From CAZYXZ01 sp964651395 (GTDB lineage: Bacteria > Actinomycetota > Actinomycetes > BP-191), in assembly GCA_964651395.1 (NCBI GenBank), contig CAZYXZ010000085.1, positions 1 to 12,942 of the forward strand: 12,942 bases of DNA, written 5' to 3'. Shown here piece after piece: positions 1-11,159 of this stretch; the stretch's first letter is position 1; every line of letters begins with the position of its first letter. The position numbers and the translations under genes were made by a program. Under the pieces are notes generated by a model, which was not told where the DNA came from, did not search any database, and worked only from the letters and a program-made list of their open reading frames with translations.

Positions 1-1494
1 CGCCGCCCAGCGGCGCAGCGCCTCTTCCGCCGCGCGCAGGTCGGCCCGCGCGAGCAGCAGCCCGGCGTCGAGCAGCAGCACGGCCCCATAGCCGTCTGCC
101 GCAACCGGCTCCGCGCCGGGCGTGGCGACGACGAGCGCCGGTCCCGCGGGAACGGTCTGGATGACCTGCTCGCGGTCACTGGTCCGGACGGTCACGCCGG
201 GGAACGCGCGGCCCAGCTCCTCCGCCGTACGACGGCTGCCCACGACGCTGCTGCGCACGTCCGTGGCGTGGCACACGGCACACGACCAGGCCACGGCCGG
301 ACGGCCGCACCATCGGCAGGACAGTGCGCCGCCGGCCGCATCCCGCGCGAGCGGGCCGTGGCAGTGGGCGCACCGTGCGGGAGTCCGGCAGGTCGCGCAC
401 GACAGCCCGGGCTGGTACCCCGTCCGGGGCACCTGCACGAGCACCGGACGGCCCGCGGCGAGCGCGGTGCGTGCCGCCTGCCAGGCCACGGTCGGCAGCC
501 GCGCGGGGCCGTGCGGCTCGTCGCCGGCGACGGTGACCTTCGGGGCGCGTGCGCGCAGCGTCGCGCGCGCGGCGGCGATCGGCCGGGCCCACCCGGCGAC
601 GACGAGCTGCTCCGCCTCGACCGACGGCACGAACCCGCCCACGAGGGCCGCCGCCCCGGACAGGTGCGCGCGGAGGACGAGGACGTCGCGGGCGTGCGGG
701 TACGGCGCGCGCGGGTCCTTGTGCAGGTCGTCACCGTCGTCCCAGCAGACCACCAGTCCGAGATCCGCGACCGGCGCGAACATGGCTGCGCGCGTGCCGA
801 CGACGCAGCGCACCGCCCCGCGGCGGACGGCCAGCCAGCGGCGGTACCGCTCGGCCGGGCCGAGGTCCGCCGTCAGCGCGACGAAACCGTCGACGCCGAG
901 CGCACCGGTCAGCGCGGCGGAGACCCTCGCCAGATCGCGCGCGTCGGGCACCACGAGCAGGGCGCCGCGACCGGCGGCCAGCGCGGTCTGCGCGGCGATG
1001 GCCAGCTGCGCCGGCCAGTCGGAGCCGGGCAGCGTGCGCCAGACCGCACGCGGCGCGCCGCCGGCCAGAGCGGAGAGGAAACCGGTGCCGGCGACGTAGT
1101 CGGCCCACTCGCCCGCTGCCGGCGCGGCGGGGTCCGGCGCGACGTCACGCGGCGGCTCCGCCTCGGTGCGCGCGTGCCGGGGCGGGATCGCCAGGCGCAG
1201 CACGTCGGACAACGTTCCGGCGTAGCGGTCGGCGACTTCGCGGGCGAGCAGCGCGACGTCGGGCGCCAGTACCGGCTCCGGCGAGACGACCTTGGCCAGC
1301 GGCGCGAGCTTGCCGCCGTGCTCGGAGGCGTCCGCGCGCTCCAGCAGGTAGCCGTCGACCAGCCGCCCGGCGAAGCGGACGCGCACCCGCACTCCCGGCT
1401 GCGCGACGTCGTCGAGCGCCTCGGGGATCAGGTAGTCGAACGGCCGGTCCAGATGCGCGAGCCCGACATCCACCGCAACCTTCGCGATGGTCAT
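1..1494 (-). CDS. priA: Primosomal protein N' (PriA), actinobacterial helicase-defective type, 3' end cut by window edge
   Basis: Replication restart factor that recognises branched DNA at stalled forks and starts primosome assembly. I translated 498 codons from ATG at 1494 without a stop; the C-terminus lies beyond position 1. The N-terminus (AVDVGLAHLDRPFDYLIPEAL, residues 7-26) is the typical PriA 3'-DNA-binding start. All eight zinc-binding cysteines are present at C366, C369, C375, C378, C393, C396, C405 and C408. The ATPase core is degraded: no GxGKT Walker A is seen around residues 150-175, and the DEAH position reads WDDGDD (251-256), although GTRAAMFAP (233-241) is kept. Actinobacterial PriA is commonly annotated as lacking helicase motifs, so this looks like the lineage's normal form, not a recent pseudogene. 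The start lies 9 bases after the metK stop with no clear Shine-Dalgarno, so co-translation with metK is likely. Confidence 0.93.
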   Translation of the reverse strand, partial: MTIAKVAVDVGLAHLDRPFDYLIPEALDDVAQPGVRVRVRFAGRLVDGYLLERADASEHGGKLAPLAKVVSPEPVLAPDVALLAREVADRYAGTLSDVLRLAIPPRHARTEAEPPRDVAPDPAAPAAGEWADYVAGTGFLSALAGGAPRAVWRTLPGSDWPAQLAIAAQTALAAGRGALLVVPDARDLARVSAALTGALGVDGFVALTADLGPAERYRRWLAVRRGAVRCVVGTRAAMFAPVADLGLVVCWDDGDDLHKDPRAPYPHARDVLVLRAHLSGAAALVGGFVPSVEAEQLVVAGWARPIAAARATLRARAPKVTVAGDEPHGPARLPTVAWQAARTALAAGRPVLVQVPRTGYQPGLSCATCRTPARCAHCHGPLARDAAGGALSCRWCGRPAVAWSCAVCHATDVRSSVVGSRRTAEELGRAFPGVTVRTSDREQVIQTVPAGPALVVATPGAEPVAADGYGAVLLLDAGLLLARADLRAAEEALRRWAA

Positions 1495-1503
1495 GCGGAT
1501 TTG

Positions 1504-2697
<1,194 letters not shown>

Positions 2698-2714
2698 GGT
2701 GCTCCATGCGGGGG

Positions 2715-2726
2715 TGTCGGCCGACA
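2715..2726. promoter_or_regulatory. 12-base perfect palindrome upstream of metK, possible operator
   Basis: TGTCGGCCGACA is its own reverse complement and ends 17 bases before the metK start codon, inside the 94-base coaBC-metK gap (2698-2791). With no loop it would suit a dimeric DNA-binding protein better than an RNA hairpin. A perfect 12-base palindrome is expected a few times by chance in a window this size, so only its position makes it worth recording. The rest of the gap contains a lone TACACT that resembles an actinobacterial -10 element, but I find no -35 partner and no terminator. Confidence 0.2.
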
Positions 2727-2791
2727 GGTTGGAAGTGCGCAGCGCGGCGGTTGGGCGGAAGTGTACCGGTCGCCCGGGCCACGGCCGCGAC

Positions 2792-4009
2792 TCACGAGAG
2801 GCGAGCGACCACCAGGTCCCACACGACATGGGACAGGCGTTCCTTCGTGGCCAGCGGGACGTCGGTGACGCTGCCGTCGGCGCCGAGGACGACGGCGGCG
2901 TTCTCGGCCACCTCGAAGCCGCGGCCGTCGCCTACCTCGTTGACGACGAGCAGGTCGCAACCCTTGCGGGCGAGCTTGTCCTGCCCGTGACGCAGCACGT
3001 CCTCGGTCTCGGCGGCGAACCCGACGACCACCTGTCCGTCGGGTCGTGCCGCGACCAGCTCGGCCAGGATGTCCGGGTTGGTCTCGAGCGCGATCGCGGC
3101 CGGCGGGCCGTCGGTCTTCTTCACCTTCTGCTCTGCGCGCGCGGCCGGGCGGAAGTCCGCGACCGCGGCGGCCATGACGACCGCGTCGGCGTCACGGGCC
3201 GCCTCGTGCATCGCGGCACGCATGTCGAGGGCCGAGGTCACGTGCACGACCTTGACCCCGGCCGGGTCGGGCTCGGTCGTGCTGCCCGCCACGAGGACCA
3301 CCTCGGCGCCGCGGACCAGCGCCGCGCGCGCGAGGGCATGGCCCTGCCGGCCTGAGGAACGGTTGCCCAGGAAGCGCACCGGGTCGAGGTACTCGCGGGT
3401 GCCACCGGAGGAGACGACGACGCGGCGGCCGGCGAGGTCCAGGGCGGCGCCGTCCGGACCGCGGTCGAGCACCGACGCGATGACGTCGGCCAGCCGTGCC
3501 GGGTCGGGCAGCCGGCCCGCACCGGAGTCGGCGCCGGTCAGCCGGCCGGCGTCCGGCTCGACGACGAGGACACCGCGCTCCCGCAGCGTGGCGACGTTCG
3601 CCCGTGTCGCCGCGTGCTCCCACATCTCGGTGTGCATCGCCGGCGCGACGACGACCGGGCAGCGGGCCATGAGCAGCGTCGCCGACAGCAGGTCGTCCGC
3701 GCGACCGTGCACGGCGCGCGCGAGGAAGTCCGCAGTGGCGGGTACGACGACGAGGATGTCCGCGCTCTGCGCGAGACTGACGTGGGGCACCGCCTCGACG
3801 TCGTCCCAGACAGTCGTGTGCACGGGGTGTCCCGACAGCGCCGCGAAGGTGGCCGCGCCGACGAAGCGCAGGGCGCTCTCGGTCGGGACGACACGGACGT
3901 CGTGCCCGCTCTCCGTGAGGAGGCGGAGCAGCTCCACCGCCTTGTAGGCCGCGATCCCGCCAGTGACACCGAGCAGGATGCGTGGCACCCGGGGAATGGG
4001 TGCGCTCAT
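2792..4009 (-). CDS. coaBC: Bifunctional phosphopantothenoylcysteine decarboxylase / phosphopantothenate-cysteine ligase
   Basis: Catalyses two steps of coenzyme A synthesis: CoaB joins cysteine to 4'-phosphopantothenate using a nucleotide triphosphate, and CoaC decarboxylates the product with FMN. The protein is 405 residues, full length. The CoaC half (about 1-185) has the flavin-binding LGVTGGIAAYKA (13-24) and the catalytic histidine in PHVSL (H76). The CoaB half (about 190-405) has SGGTREYLDPVRF (201-213), N216 in FLGNRSSG, AAVADFRP (281-288) and KVKK (295-298). Against E. coli Dfp, Asn125 of the PxMN motif is His126 here (PAMHTEMW, 123-130), and Cys158 aligns with Gly159. I recall the same changes in mycobacterial Dfp. 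ATG at 4009 lies 10 bases after the rpoZ stop. Confidence 0.96.
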   Translation of the reverse strand: MSAPIPRVPRILLGVTGGIAAYKAVELLRLLTESGHDVRVVPTESALRFVGAATFAALSGHPVHTTVWDDVEAVPHVSLAQSADILVVVPATADFLARAVHGRADDLLSATLLMARCPVVVAPAMHTEMWEHAATRANVATLRERGVLVVEPDAGRLTGADSGAGRLPDPARLADVIASVLDRGPDGAALDLAGRRVVVSSGGTREYLDPVRFLGNRSSGRQGHALARAALVRGAEVVLVAGSTTEPDPAGVKVVHVTSALDMRAAMHEAARDADAVVMAAAVADFRPAARAEQKVKKTDGPPAAIALETNPDILAELVAARPDGQVVVGFAAETEDVLRHGQDKLARKGCDLLVVNEVGDGRGFEVAENAAVVLGADGSVTDVPLATKERLSHVVWDLVVARLS

Positions 4010-4019
4010 CGTCGGCGGC

Positions 4020-4274
4020 TTAGGCCTCTACCTGCTCATGGGTGAGCAGGCCGGCGTTGATCTCGCGGAGTGCGATGGACAACGGCTTCTCCTGCGGCGC
4101 GGCCGGGACCAACGGGCCGACGTACTCGAGGAGTCCCTCGCCGAGCTGGCTGTAGTACGCGTTGATCTGCCGGGCCCGCTTCGCGGCGTAGATGACGAGG
4201 CTGTACTTGGAGTCGGTCGCCTCGAGCAGCTCGTCGATCGGCGGGTTGGTGATGCCCTCGGGAGAGCCGGCCAC
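4020..4274 (-). CDS. rpoZ: RNA polymerase omega subunit
   Basis: Small core subunit that helps the beta' subunit fold and join RNA polymerase. The 84-residue product starts at GTG 4274 and reads VAGSPEGITNPPIDELLE, the recognisable actinobacterial omega start. The conserved helix SKYSLVIYAAKRARQIN spans 22-38 and the C-terminal KPLSIALREINAGLL spans 63-77. The start is supported by a strong ribosome binding site at 4280-4286. It sits 60 bases after gmk, and coaBC begins 10 bases after its stop. The gmk-rpoZ-coaBC neighbourhood is widely conserved in bacteria, which supports the call for such a short protein. Confidence 0.96.
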   Translation of the reverse strand: MAGSPEGITNPPIDELLEATDSKYSLVIYAAKRARQINAYYSQLGEGLLEYVGPLVPAAPQEKPLSIALREINAGLLTHEQVEA

Positions 4275-4279
4275 GGGGT

Positions 4280-4286
4280 TCCTCTC
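4280..4286 (-). promoter_or_regulatory. Ribosome binding site of rpoZ
   Basis: GAGAGGA on the minus strand, 5 bases before GTG at 4274. It is one of the best Shine-Dalgarno matches in the window and fixes the GTG as the rpoZ start. Confidence 0.7.
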
Positions 4287-4312
4287 GGTACGCGTTCCGG
4301 CGGCGGGGCGGT

Positions 4313-4324
4313 CGCACGCGTGCG
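4313..4324. other. 12-base palindrome in the gmk-rpoZ gap
   Basis: CGCACGCGTGCG is a perfect palindrome inside the 60-base gap 4275-4334. Beside it, 4323-4334 could form a small hairpin (4-base CGGC/GCCG stem, 4-base loop) directly after the gmk stop codon. No T-run follows, so this is not a standard terminator. It could be a processing or attenuation element or simply a product of high GC content. Confidence 0.15.
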
Positions 4325-4334
4325 GCAGCAGCCG

Positions 4335-4913
4335 TCAGCCGGGGGGATTGATCATGAAGTTTACCACGCGGTCCGCCGCGGACTCGACGTCGTCGTTGAC
4401 CACCACGACGTCGAACTCGTCATCGGCGGCGAGCTCGACACGTGCCCGGTCGAGGCGCTCCCGCACCTTGACGTCGTCCTCCGTGCCACGGCCGCGCAAC
4501 CGGCTCTCCAGCTCGGCCCAGCTGGGCGGCGCCAGGAAGATGAGGAAGGTTCCGGGCAGCGCGGCGCGGACCTGCCGGGCGCCCTGCAGCTCGATCTCCA
4601 GCAGGGTCGGCTGGCCGCGCTTCAGCCGCTCCTCGACCGGACCCCGCGGCGTGCCGTAGCGATTCCCGGCGTAGGTCGCGTGCTCCAGGAGCTCGCCGGC
4701 GCCGACCATGCGCTCGAACTCGGCGTCGTCGACGAAGTGGTACTCCACGCCCTCGGTCTCGCCCGGCCGCGGCGTGCGCGTCGTCACGGAGACCGAGACC
4801 CACGTCTCCGGATGGCGGCGGCGGATCGCCTCGACGACCGTGCCCTTGCCCACACCGGCGGGGCCGGAGAGGACGGTCAGCCGCGCCGCCGAGCGGTCAG
4901 ACTTGCGACGCAC
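4335..4913 (-). CDS. gmk: Guanylate kinase
   Basis: Phosphorylates GMP to GDP with ATP in purine salvage and synthesis; cytosolic. The 192-residue protein has a P-loop GPAGVGKG (17-24), the GMP-binding segment TTRTPRPGETEGVEYHF (44-60), a second GMP contact region YAGNRYGTP (81-89), and the lid-region FLAPPSW (126-132) with arginines R138, R140 and R142. Length is normal. GTG at 4913 lies inside the 3' end of mihF, overlapping by 17 bases in another frame. No good Shine-Dalgarno precedes it and I find no better in-frame start before the P-loop, so translation probably depends on ribosomes finishing mihF. It is followed after 60 bases by rpoZ. Confidence 0.96.
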   Translation of the reverse strand: MRRKSDRSAARLTVLSGPAGVGKGTVVEAIRRRHPETWVSVSVTTRTPRPGETEGVEYHFVDDAEFERMVGAGELLEHATYAGNRYGTPRGPVEERLKRGQPTLLEIELQGARQVRAALPGTFLIFLAPPSWAELESRLRGRGTEDDVKVRERLDRARVELAADDEFDVVVVNDDVESAADRVVNFMINPPG

Positions 4914-5226
4914 CGGCGGCGAACTCGCGCTCCAGGGCGACCCGCTGCTTGACGCCGAGACCCCGCACCCGCCGGCTCGGCGAGATCTCCAGCTTGGCCA
5001 TGATCCGCTGAGCGCGCACCTTGCCCACGCCGGGCATCGCCTCGAGCAGCGCCGAGACCTTCATCTTGCCGACGATCTCGTCGGTCTCCCCGGAGTCGAG
5101 GATCTCGCGCAGGGACAGCGCGGAGTGCTTGAGCTTCAGCTTCAGCTCCGCCCGGCTGCGGCGCGCTTCCGCCGCCTTCTCCAACGCGGCCTGCCGTTGC
5201 TCTGGCGTGAGCGGCGGCAGTGCCAC
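4897..5226 (-). CDS. mihF: Actinobacterial integration host factor (mIHF)
   Basis: Nucleoid-associated DNA-binding protein of actinobacteria, unrelated in fold to E. coli IHF. In mycobacteria it is essential and in Streptomyces (sIHF) it influences development. The 109-residue product begins VALPPLTPEQRQAALEKA, matching the mycobacterial start as I recall it (MALPQLT). A charged helix (about 8-34) is followed by the helix-hairpin-helix region ALLEAMPGVGKVRAQRIM (59-76) and the basic DNA-contact stretch SPSRRVRGLGVKQR (82-95). GTG at 5226 is preceded by AGGGGG (5233-5238) at 6 bases. A longer in-frame start at 5295 exists but is not supported. gmk overlaps its end by 17 bases. It begins after an 84-base gap from pyrF that may hold its promoter. 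Confidence 0.95.
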   Translation of the reverse strand: MALPPLTPEQRQAALEKAAEARRSRAELKLKLKHSALSLREILDSGETDEIVGKMKVSALLEAMPGVGKVRAQRIMAKLEISPSRRVRGLGVKQRVALEREFAAGASQV

Positions 5227-5232
5227 GCTGTG

Positions 5233-5238
5233 CCCCCT
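5233..5238 (-). promoter_or_regulatory. Ribosome binding site of mihF
   Basis: AGGGGG on the minus strand with a 6-base spacer to GTG at 5226. It decides between this start and the 23-codon-longer alternative at 5295. Confidence 0.6.
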
Positions 5239-5265
5239 AGTGCTCCGCGGGATGTCGAAGGCCGC

Positions 5266-5295
5266 ACCGTAGCGACTCGTCTCTCGCCCGCGCAA
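5266..5295 (-). promoter_or_regulatory. Candidate promoter for mihF-gmk-rpoZ-coaBC-metK-priA
   Basis: On the minus strand, TTGCGC (5290-5295) and TACGGT (5266-5271) are separated by 18 bases. Each matches the sigma-70 consensus at only three of six positions, but TACGGT fits the TANNNT pattern common in actinobacteria. Transcription would start near 5258, about 30 bases before the mihF start. The site lies in the 84-base pyrF-mihF gap (5227-5310), which shows no terminator hairpin, so read-through from the pyr operon is also possible. Confidence 0.3.
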
Positions 5296-5310
5296 CGCAG
5301 GAGGAGGAGA

Positions 5311-5997
5311 TCAGGCGGCGCCGATGTCCGCGGCGATCGCGGCGGCGGCGGCGCCGACGTCGTCCGCCGCCGTGATCGGCCGGCCGACGACGAGCAGGTC
5401 AGCGCCGTCGCGCAGTGCGAGTTGCGGGGTCGCCACCCGGGCCTGGTCGTTGACGTCGGCACCGGCCGGACGCACTCCCGGTGTGATCAGCGTGATGTCC
5501 GGCCCCACCTCGGCGCGCACCATCGCGACCTCGCGCGGACTGCAGACCAGAGCCCTCGCACCCGCGCCGACGGCGAGCACGGCCAGCCGGCGCACCGCGT
5601 CCTGCGCCGGGCCCTCCAGGCCGACCGCGGCGAGCTCCTCGTCGCTGAGACTGGTGAGCACGGTGACGCCGGCGATCCGGACCTCGGGCAGCGCGTCGAC
5701 CGCGGCGCGCACCATGTCGGCACCACCCGCGGCGTGCACCGTCACGTACGTCGGACGCATGCGCGCGACCGACTTCGCCGCTCCGGCCACGGTGGCCGGG
5801 ATGTCATGCAGCTTCAGGTCGAGGAACAGCTCGACGTCGGTGCCGCCACGCACCACATCGGCCACCTGCGGACCGTGCGCGCAGAACAGCTCGAGGCCGA
5901 CCTTCAGGGTCTGCACGTGCCGCTGGACCGCGGTCGCCCACTCCGCCGCGAGCTCGAGGTCGTCCGTGTCGAGCGCGACGGCGAGCGGTGCCTTCAC
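5311..5997 (-). CDS. pyrF: Orotidine 5'-phosphate decarboxylase, type 1
   Basis: Final step of UMP synthesis, converting OMP to UMP and CO2. The protein is 228 residues and begins VKAPLAVALDTDDLE. The catalytic motif DLKLHDIP (60-67) supplies the alternating Asp/Lys active-site residues. LITPGVRP (170-177) and VVGRPIT (203-209) form the phosphate-binding end of the barrel. Length and motifs fit the type-1 family found in E. coli and Bacillus, whereas mycobacteria and, as I recall, Streptomyces carry the longer type 2. GTG at 5997 overlaps the pyrD stop in a GTGA, so the genes are coupled. The same frame stays open upstream through pyrD, but that part is a shadow. No terminator is seen after the stop. 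Confidence 0.95.
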   Translation of the reverse strand: MKAPLAVALDTDDLELAAEWATAVQRHVQTLKVGLELFCAHGPQVADVVRGGTDVELFLDLKLHDIPATVAGAAKSVARMRPTYVTVHAAGGADMVRAAVDALPEVRIAGVTVLTSLSDEELAAVGLEGPAQDAVRRLAVLAVGAGARALVCSPREVAMVRAEVGPDITLITPGVRPAGADVNDQARVATPQLALRDGADLLVVGRPITAADDVGAAAAAIAADIGAA

Positions 5998-6965
5998 TGC
6001 TCGCCCGCTGGGCGGTGGGCGTAGCCCACCAGGTCGGCCAACCGGGGGACGCCGCGCTCGGCCAGCGCCGCGCGCAGCTCGGTGAGCACTGTCATGGGGG
6101 ACATGGGGTTGTGGAACACGACCGTGCCCAGCGACACCGCGCTGGCCCCGGCCAGGATGAACTGCAGCGCGTCGAGACCGGTCTTGATGCCGCCCATGCC
6201 GATGATCGGCACCGCCGGGAAGGCCTGGTGCACCTGCCACACGCACCGCAAGGCGATCGGCCGGATCGCCGGACCGGACAGCCCGCCGGTGACGCCGGCC
6301 AGGGCCGGGCGCATCGTCGTCGTGTCGATGACCATGCCCAGCGTCGTGTTGATCATCGAGAGACCGTCGGCGCCGGCGTTGATGCACGCTTTCGCCACGC
6401 TGACGATGTCGGTCACGTCGGGCGAGAGCTTCGCGAAGACCGGCACAGACGACGCGCGGCGTACGGCGGCCACGACGTCGCTGGCGGCGCGAGGGTCGCA
6501 GGCGAAGACGGTGCCGCGGTCCTCGACGTTCGGGCAGGAGATGTTCACCTCGATCATCTCGATACCCGGGCGTCCGCGAAGCTTCTGGGCGAGCTTCGTG
6601 TACTCGTCGACCGAGCCGCCTGCGATCGACACGATCACCCGGCTGCCCTTCTCCGCGAGCCAGGCCAGGTCGCGCTCGATGAACGCGTCGATGCCGGGGC
6701 CCTGCAGGCCGATCGAGTTGAGCATCCCGCTCGGCGTCTCCGCCATCCGCGGTGTGGGCCGGCCGGACCGCGGTTCGAGCATGATCGACTTGGTGACCAT
6801 CGCGCCGAGGGCGTTGAGGTCGAAGAACTGCGCGAGCTCCTTGCCGGAGGCCGCGCACCCCGAGGCGGTGAAGACCGGGTTCGGGAACGGCACGTCGGCC
6901 AACGACACCGACAGGTCGACGTCCTCCGGCTTCAGGGCCGGGACCGACTGCAGCAGCTCCGTCAT
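5994..6965 (-). CDS. pyrD: Dihydroorotate dehydrogenase, class 1B catalytic subunit
   Basis: Oxidises dihydroorotate to orotate with FMN. The 323-residue protein has the family segment DLSVSLADVPFPNPVFTASG (17-36), the substrate loop NSIGLQGPG (83-91), catalytic C144 in NISCPN (141-146), FMN-contacting K179 in FAKLSPD, NTTLGM (206-211), GGLSGPAIRPIAL (227-239) and GMGGI (256-260). A cysteine as the active-site base marks class 1; class 2 enzymes use serine. The adjacent pyrK identifies subclass 1B, which passes electrons to NAD+ in the cytosol instead of membrane quinones. There is no N-terminal membrane helix, in agreement. ATG at 6965 overlaps the pyrK stop as ATGA, and pyrF overlaps its own end as GTGA. 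Confidence 0.95.
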   Translation of the reverse strand: MTELLQSVPALKPEDVDLSVSLADVPFPNPVFTASGCAASGKELAQFFDLNALGAMVTKSIMLEPRSGRPTPRMAETPSGMLNSIGLQGPGIDAFIERDLAWLAEKGSRVIVSIAGGSVDEYTKLAQKLRGRPGIEMIEVNISCPNVEDRGTVFACDPRAASDVVAAVRRASSVPVFAKLSPDVTDIVSVAKACINAGADGLSMINTTLGMVIDTTTMRPALAGVTGGLSGPAIRPIALRCVWQVHQAFPAVPIIGMGGIKTGLDALQFILAGASAVSLGTVVFHNPMSPMTVLTELRAALAERGVPRLADLVGYAHRPAGEQ

Positions 6966-7812
6966 GTCGTCACCGGAGCGCCGACGCAGTCGGCGGGAAC
7001 AGTGCCCAGGGCGTCCCAGCGGATCCGGTCGCCCATGAAGACCGGCCCCTCGGTGCAGGAGCGCACCATCCGCGTCTCGCCGTCGTTGCCGACCACCGGC
7101 AGCACGCAGGTCATGCAGACGCCGATGCCGCAGGCCATGGCCTCCTCGACCGCGACCTGGCTCGGGATGTCGTGCTCCGTGGCGATCGCCGAGACGGCGC
7201 GCAGCATCGGCATGGGGCCGCAGGCGTAGACGACTTCGGAGCGCGTGCGTTCGAGGACGTCGGGCAGGACGTCTGACACGCGGCCGGTCTCGCCCATCGA
7301 GCCGTCCTCGGTCGTGAACACGACGGAGGTGCTGATCCGCTTCGCGTCGAGCGCGCCGAAGAGCCGGTCGGCGGTCCCCGCGCCGACCACCATGTCCACG
7401 CGGCAGCCCTTGGCGCGCAGGGCTTCGGCCAGCTTGAACAGGGGCGCGGTGCCGTAGCCGCCGCCGACGAGGGTGCACGTGCGCGCCTCGGTGGGCAGCT
7501 TGAACGGCTTGCCGAGCGGGCCCACCAGGTCGAGCGGGTCGTGCTGGCGCAGGCCGGCCAGCCACGCCGTGCCCTGGCCGGCGATCGAGAAGACGAACTC
7601 GACGGTCCCGCCGTACACCCCGCGCTCGCTCACAGCGTGGATGGAGAACGCGCGGCGCAGCAGCATCGCGGAGTGCGCGCCGCCGACCGCCACCGCGACG
7701 AACTGGCCGGGCCGGAACTGCTCGGCGATGCCGGGCGCGACGACGGTGATCGAGTGGTAGGCGCCGAGCCGCTTCACCGAGAGCACCTCGCCGGTGACCT
7801 GGACGGCGGGCA

Positions 7813-7813
<1 letters not shown>
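6962..7813 (-). CDS. pyrK: Dihydroorotate dehydrogenase electron transfer subunit
   Basis: Iron-sulfur flavoprotein that moves electrons from PyrD's FMN to NAD+ in a PyrD2-PyrK2 complex. The 283-residue product has an FAD-binding ferredoxin-reductase-like domain (about 5-108) with RAFSI (54-58), an NAD-binding domain (about 110-225) with GGGYGTAP (117-124) and YACGPMPML (196-204), and a C-terminal [2Fe-2S] site. The four cluster cysteines are C228, C233, C236 and C253, spaced C-X4-C-X2-C-X16-C as in the family. I chose ATG at 7813 because it overlaps the carB stop as TGATG and the next residues fit the family start. The frame extends to 8014, but that stretch lies in carB. The pyrD start overlaps its stop by 4 bases. 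Confidence 0.95.
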
Positions 7814-11151
<3,338 letters not shown>

Positions 11152-11159
11152 GGGGCGGC

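Noticed and set aside
1..1494. Frameshift or pseudogene in priA, suspected because motifs are lost
   Set aside because: Codon-by-codon translation shows one uninterrupted frame of 498 codons with all zinc cysteines. The missing ATPase motifs are typical of actinobacteria.
2698..2791. SAM riboswitch upstream of metK
   Set aside because: At 94 bases the gap is short, and I could not trace the paired helices of a SAM aptamer in it.
5311..6858. Apparent 515-codon frame that includes pyrF
   Set aside because: The upstream two-thirds is an out-of-frame reading of pyrD. Only the part from GTG 5997 resembles OMP decarboxylase, so this is not a fusion.
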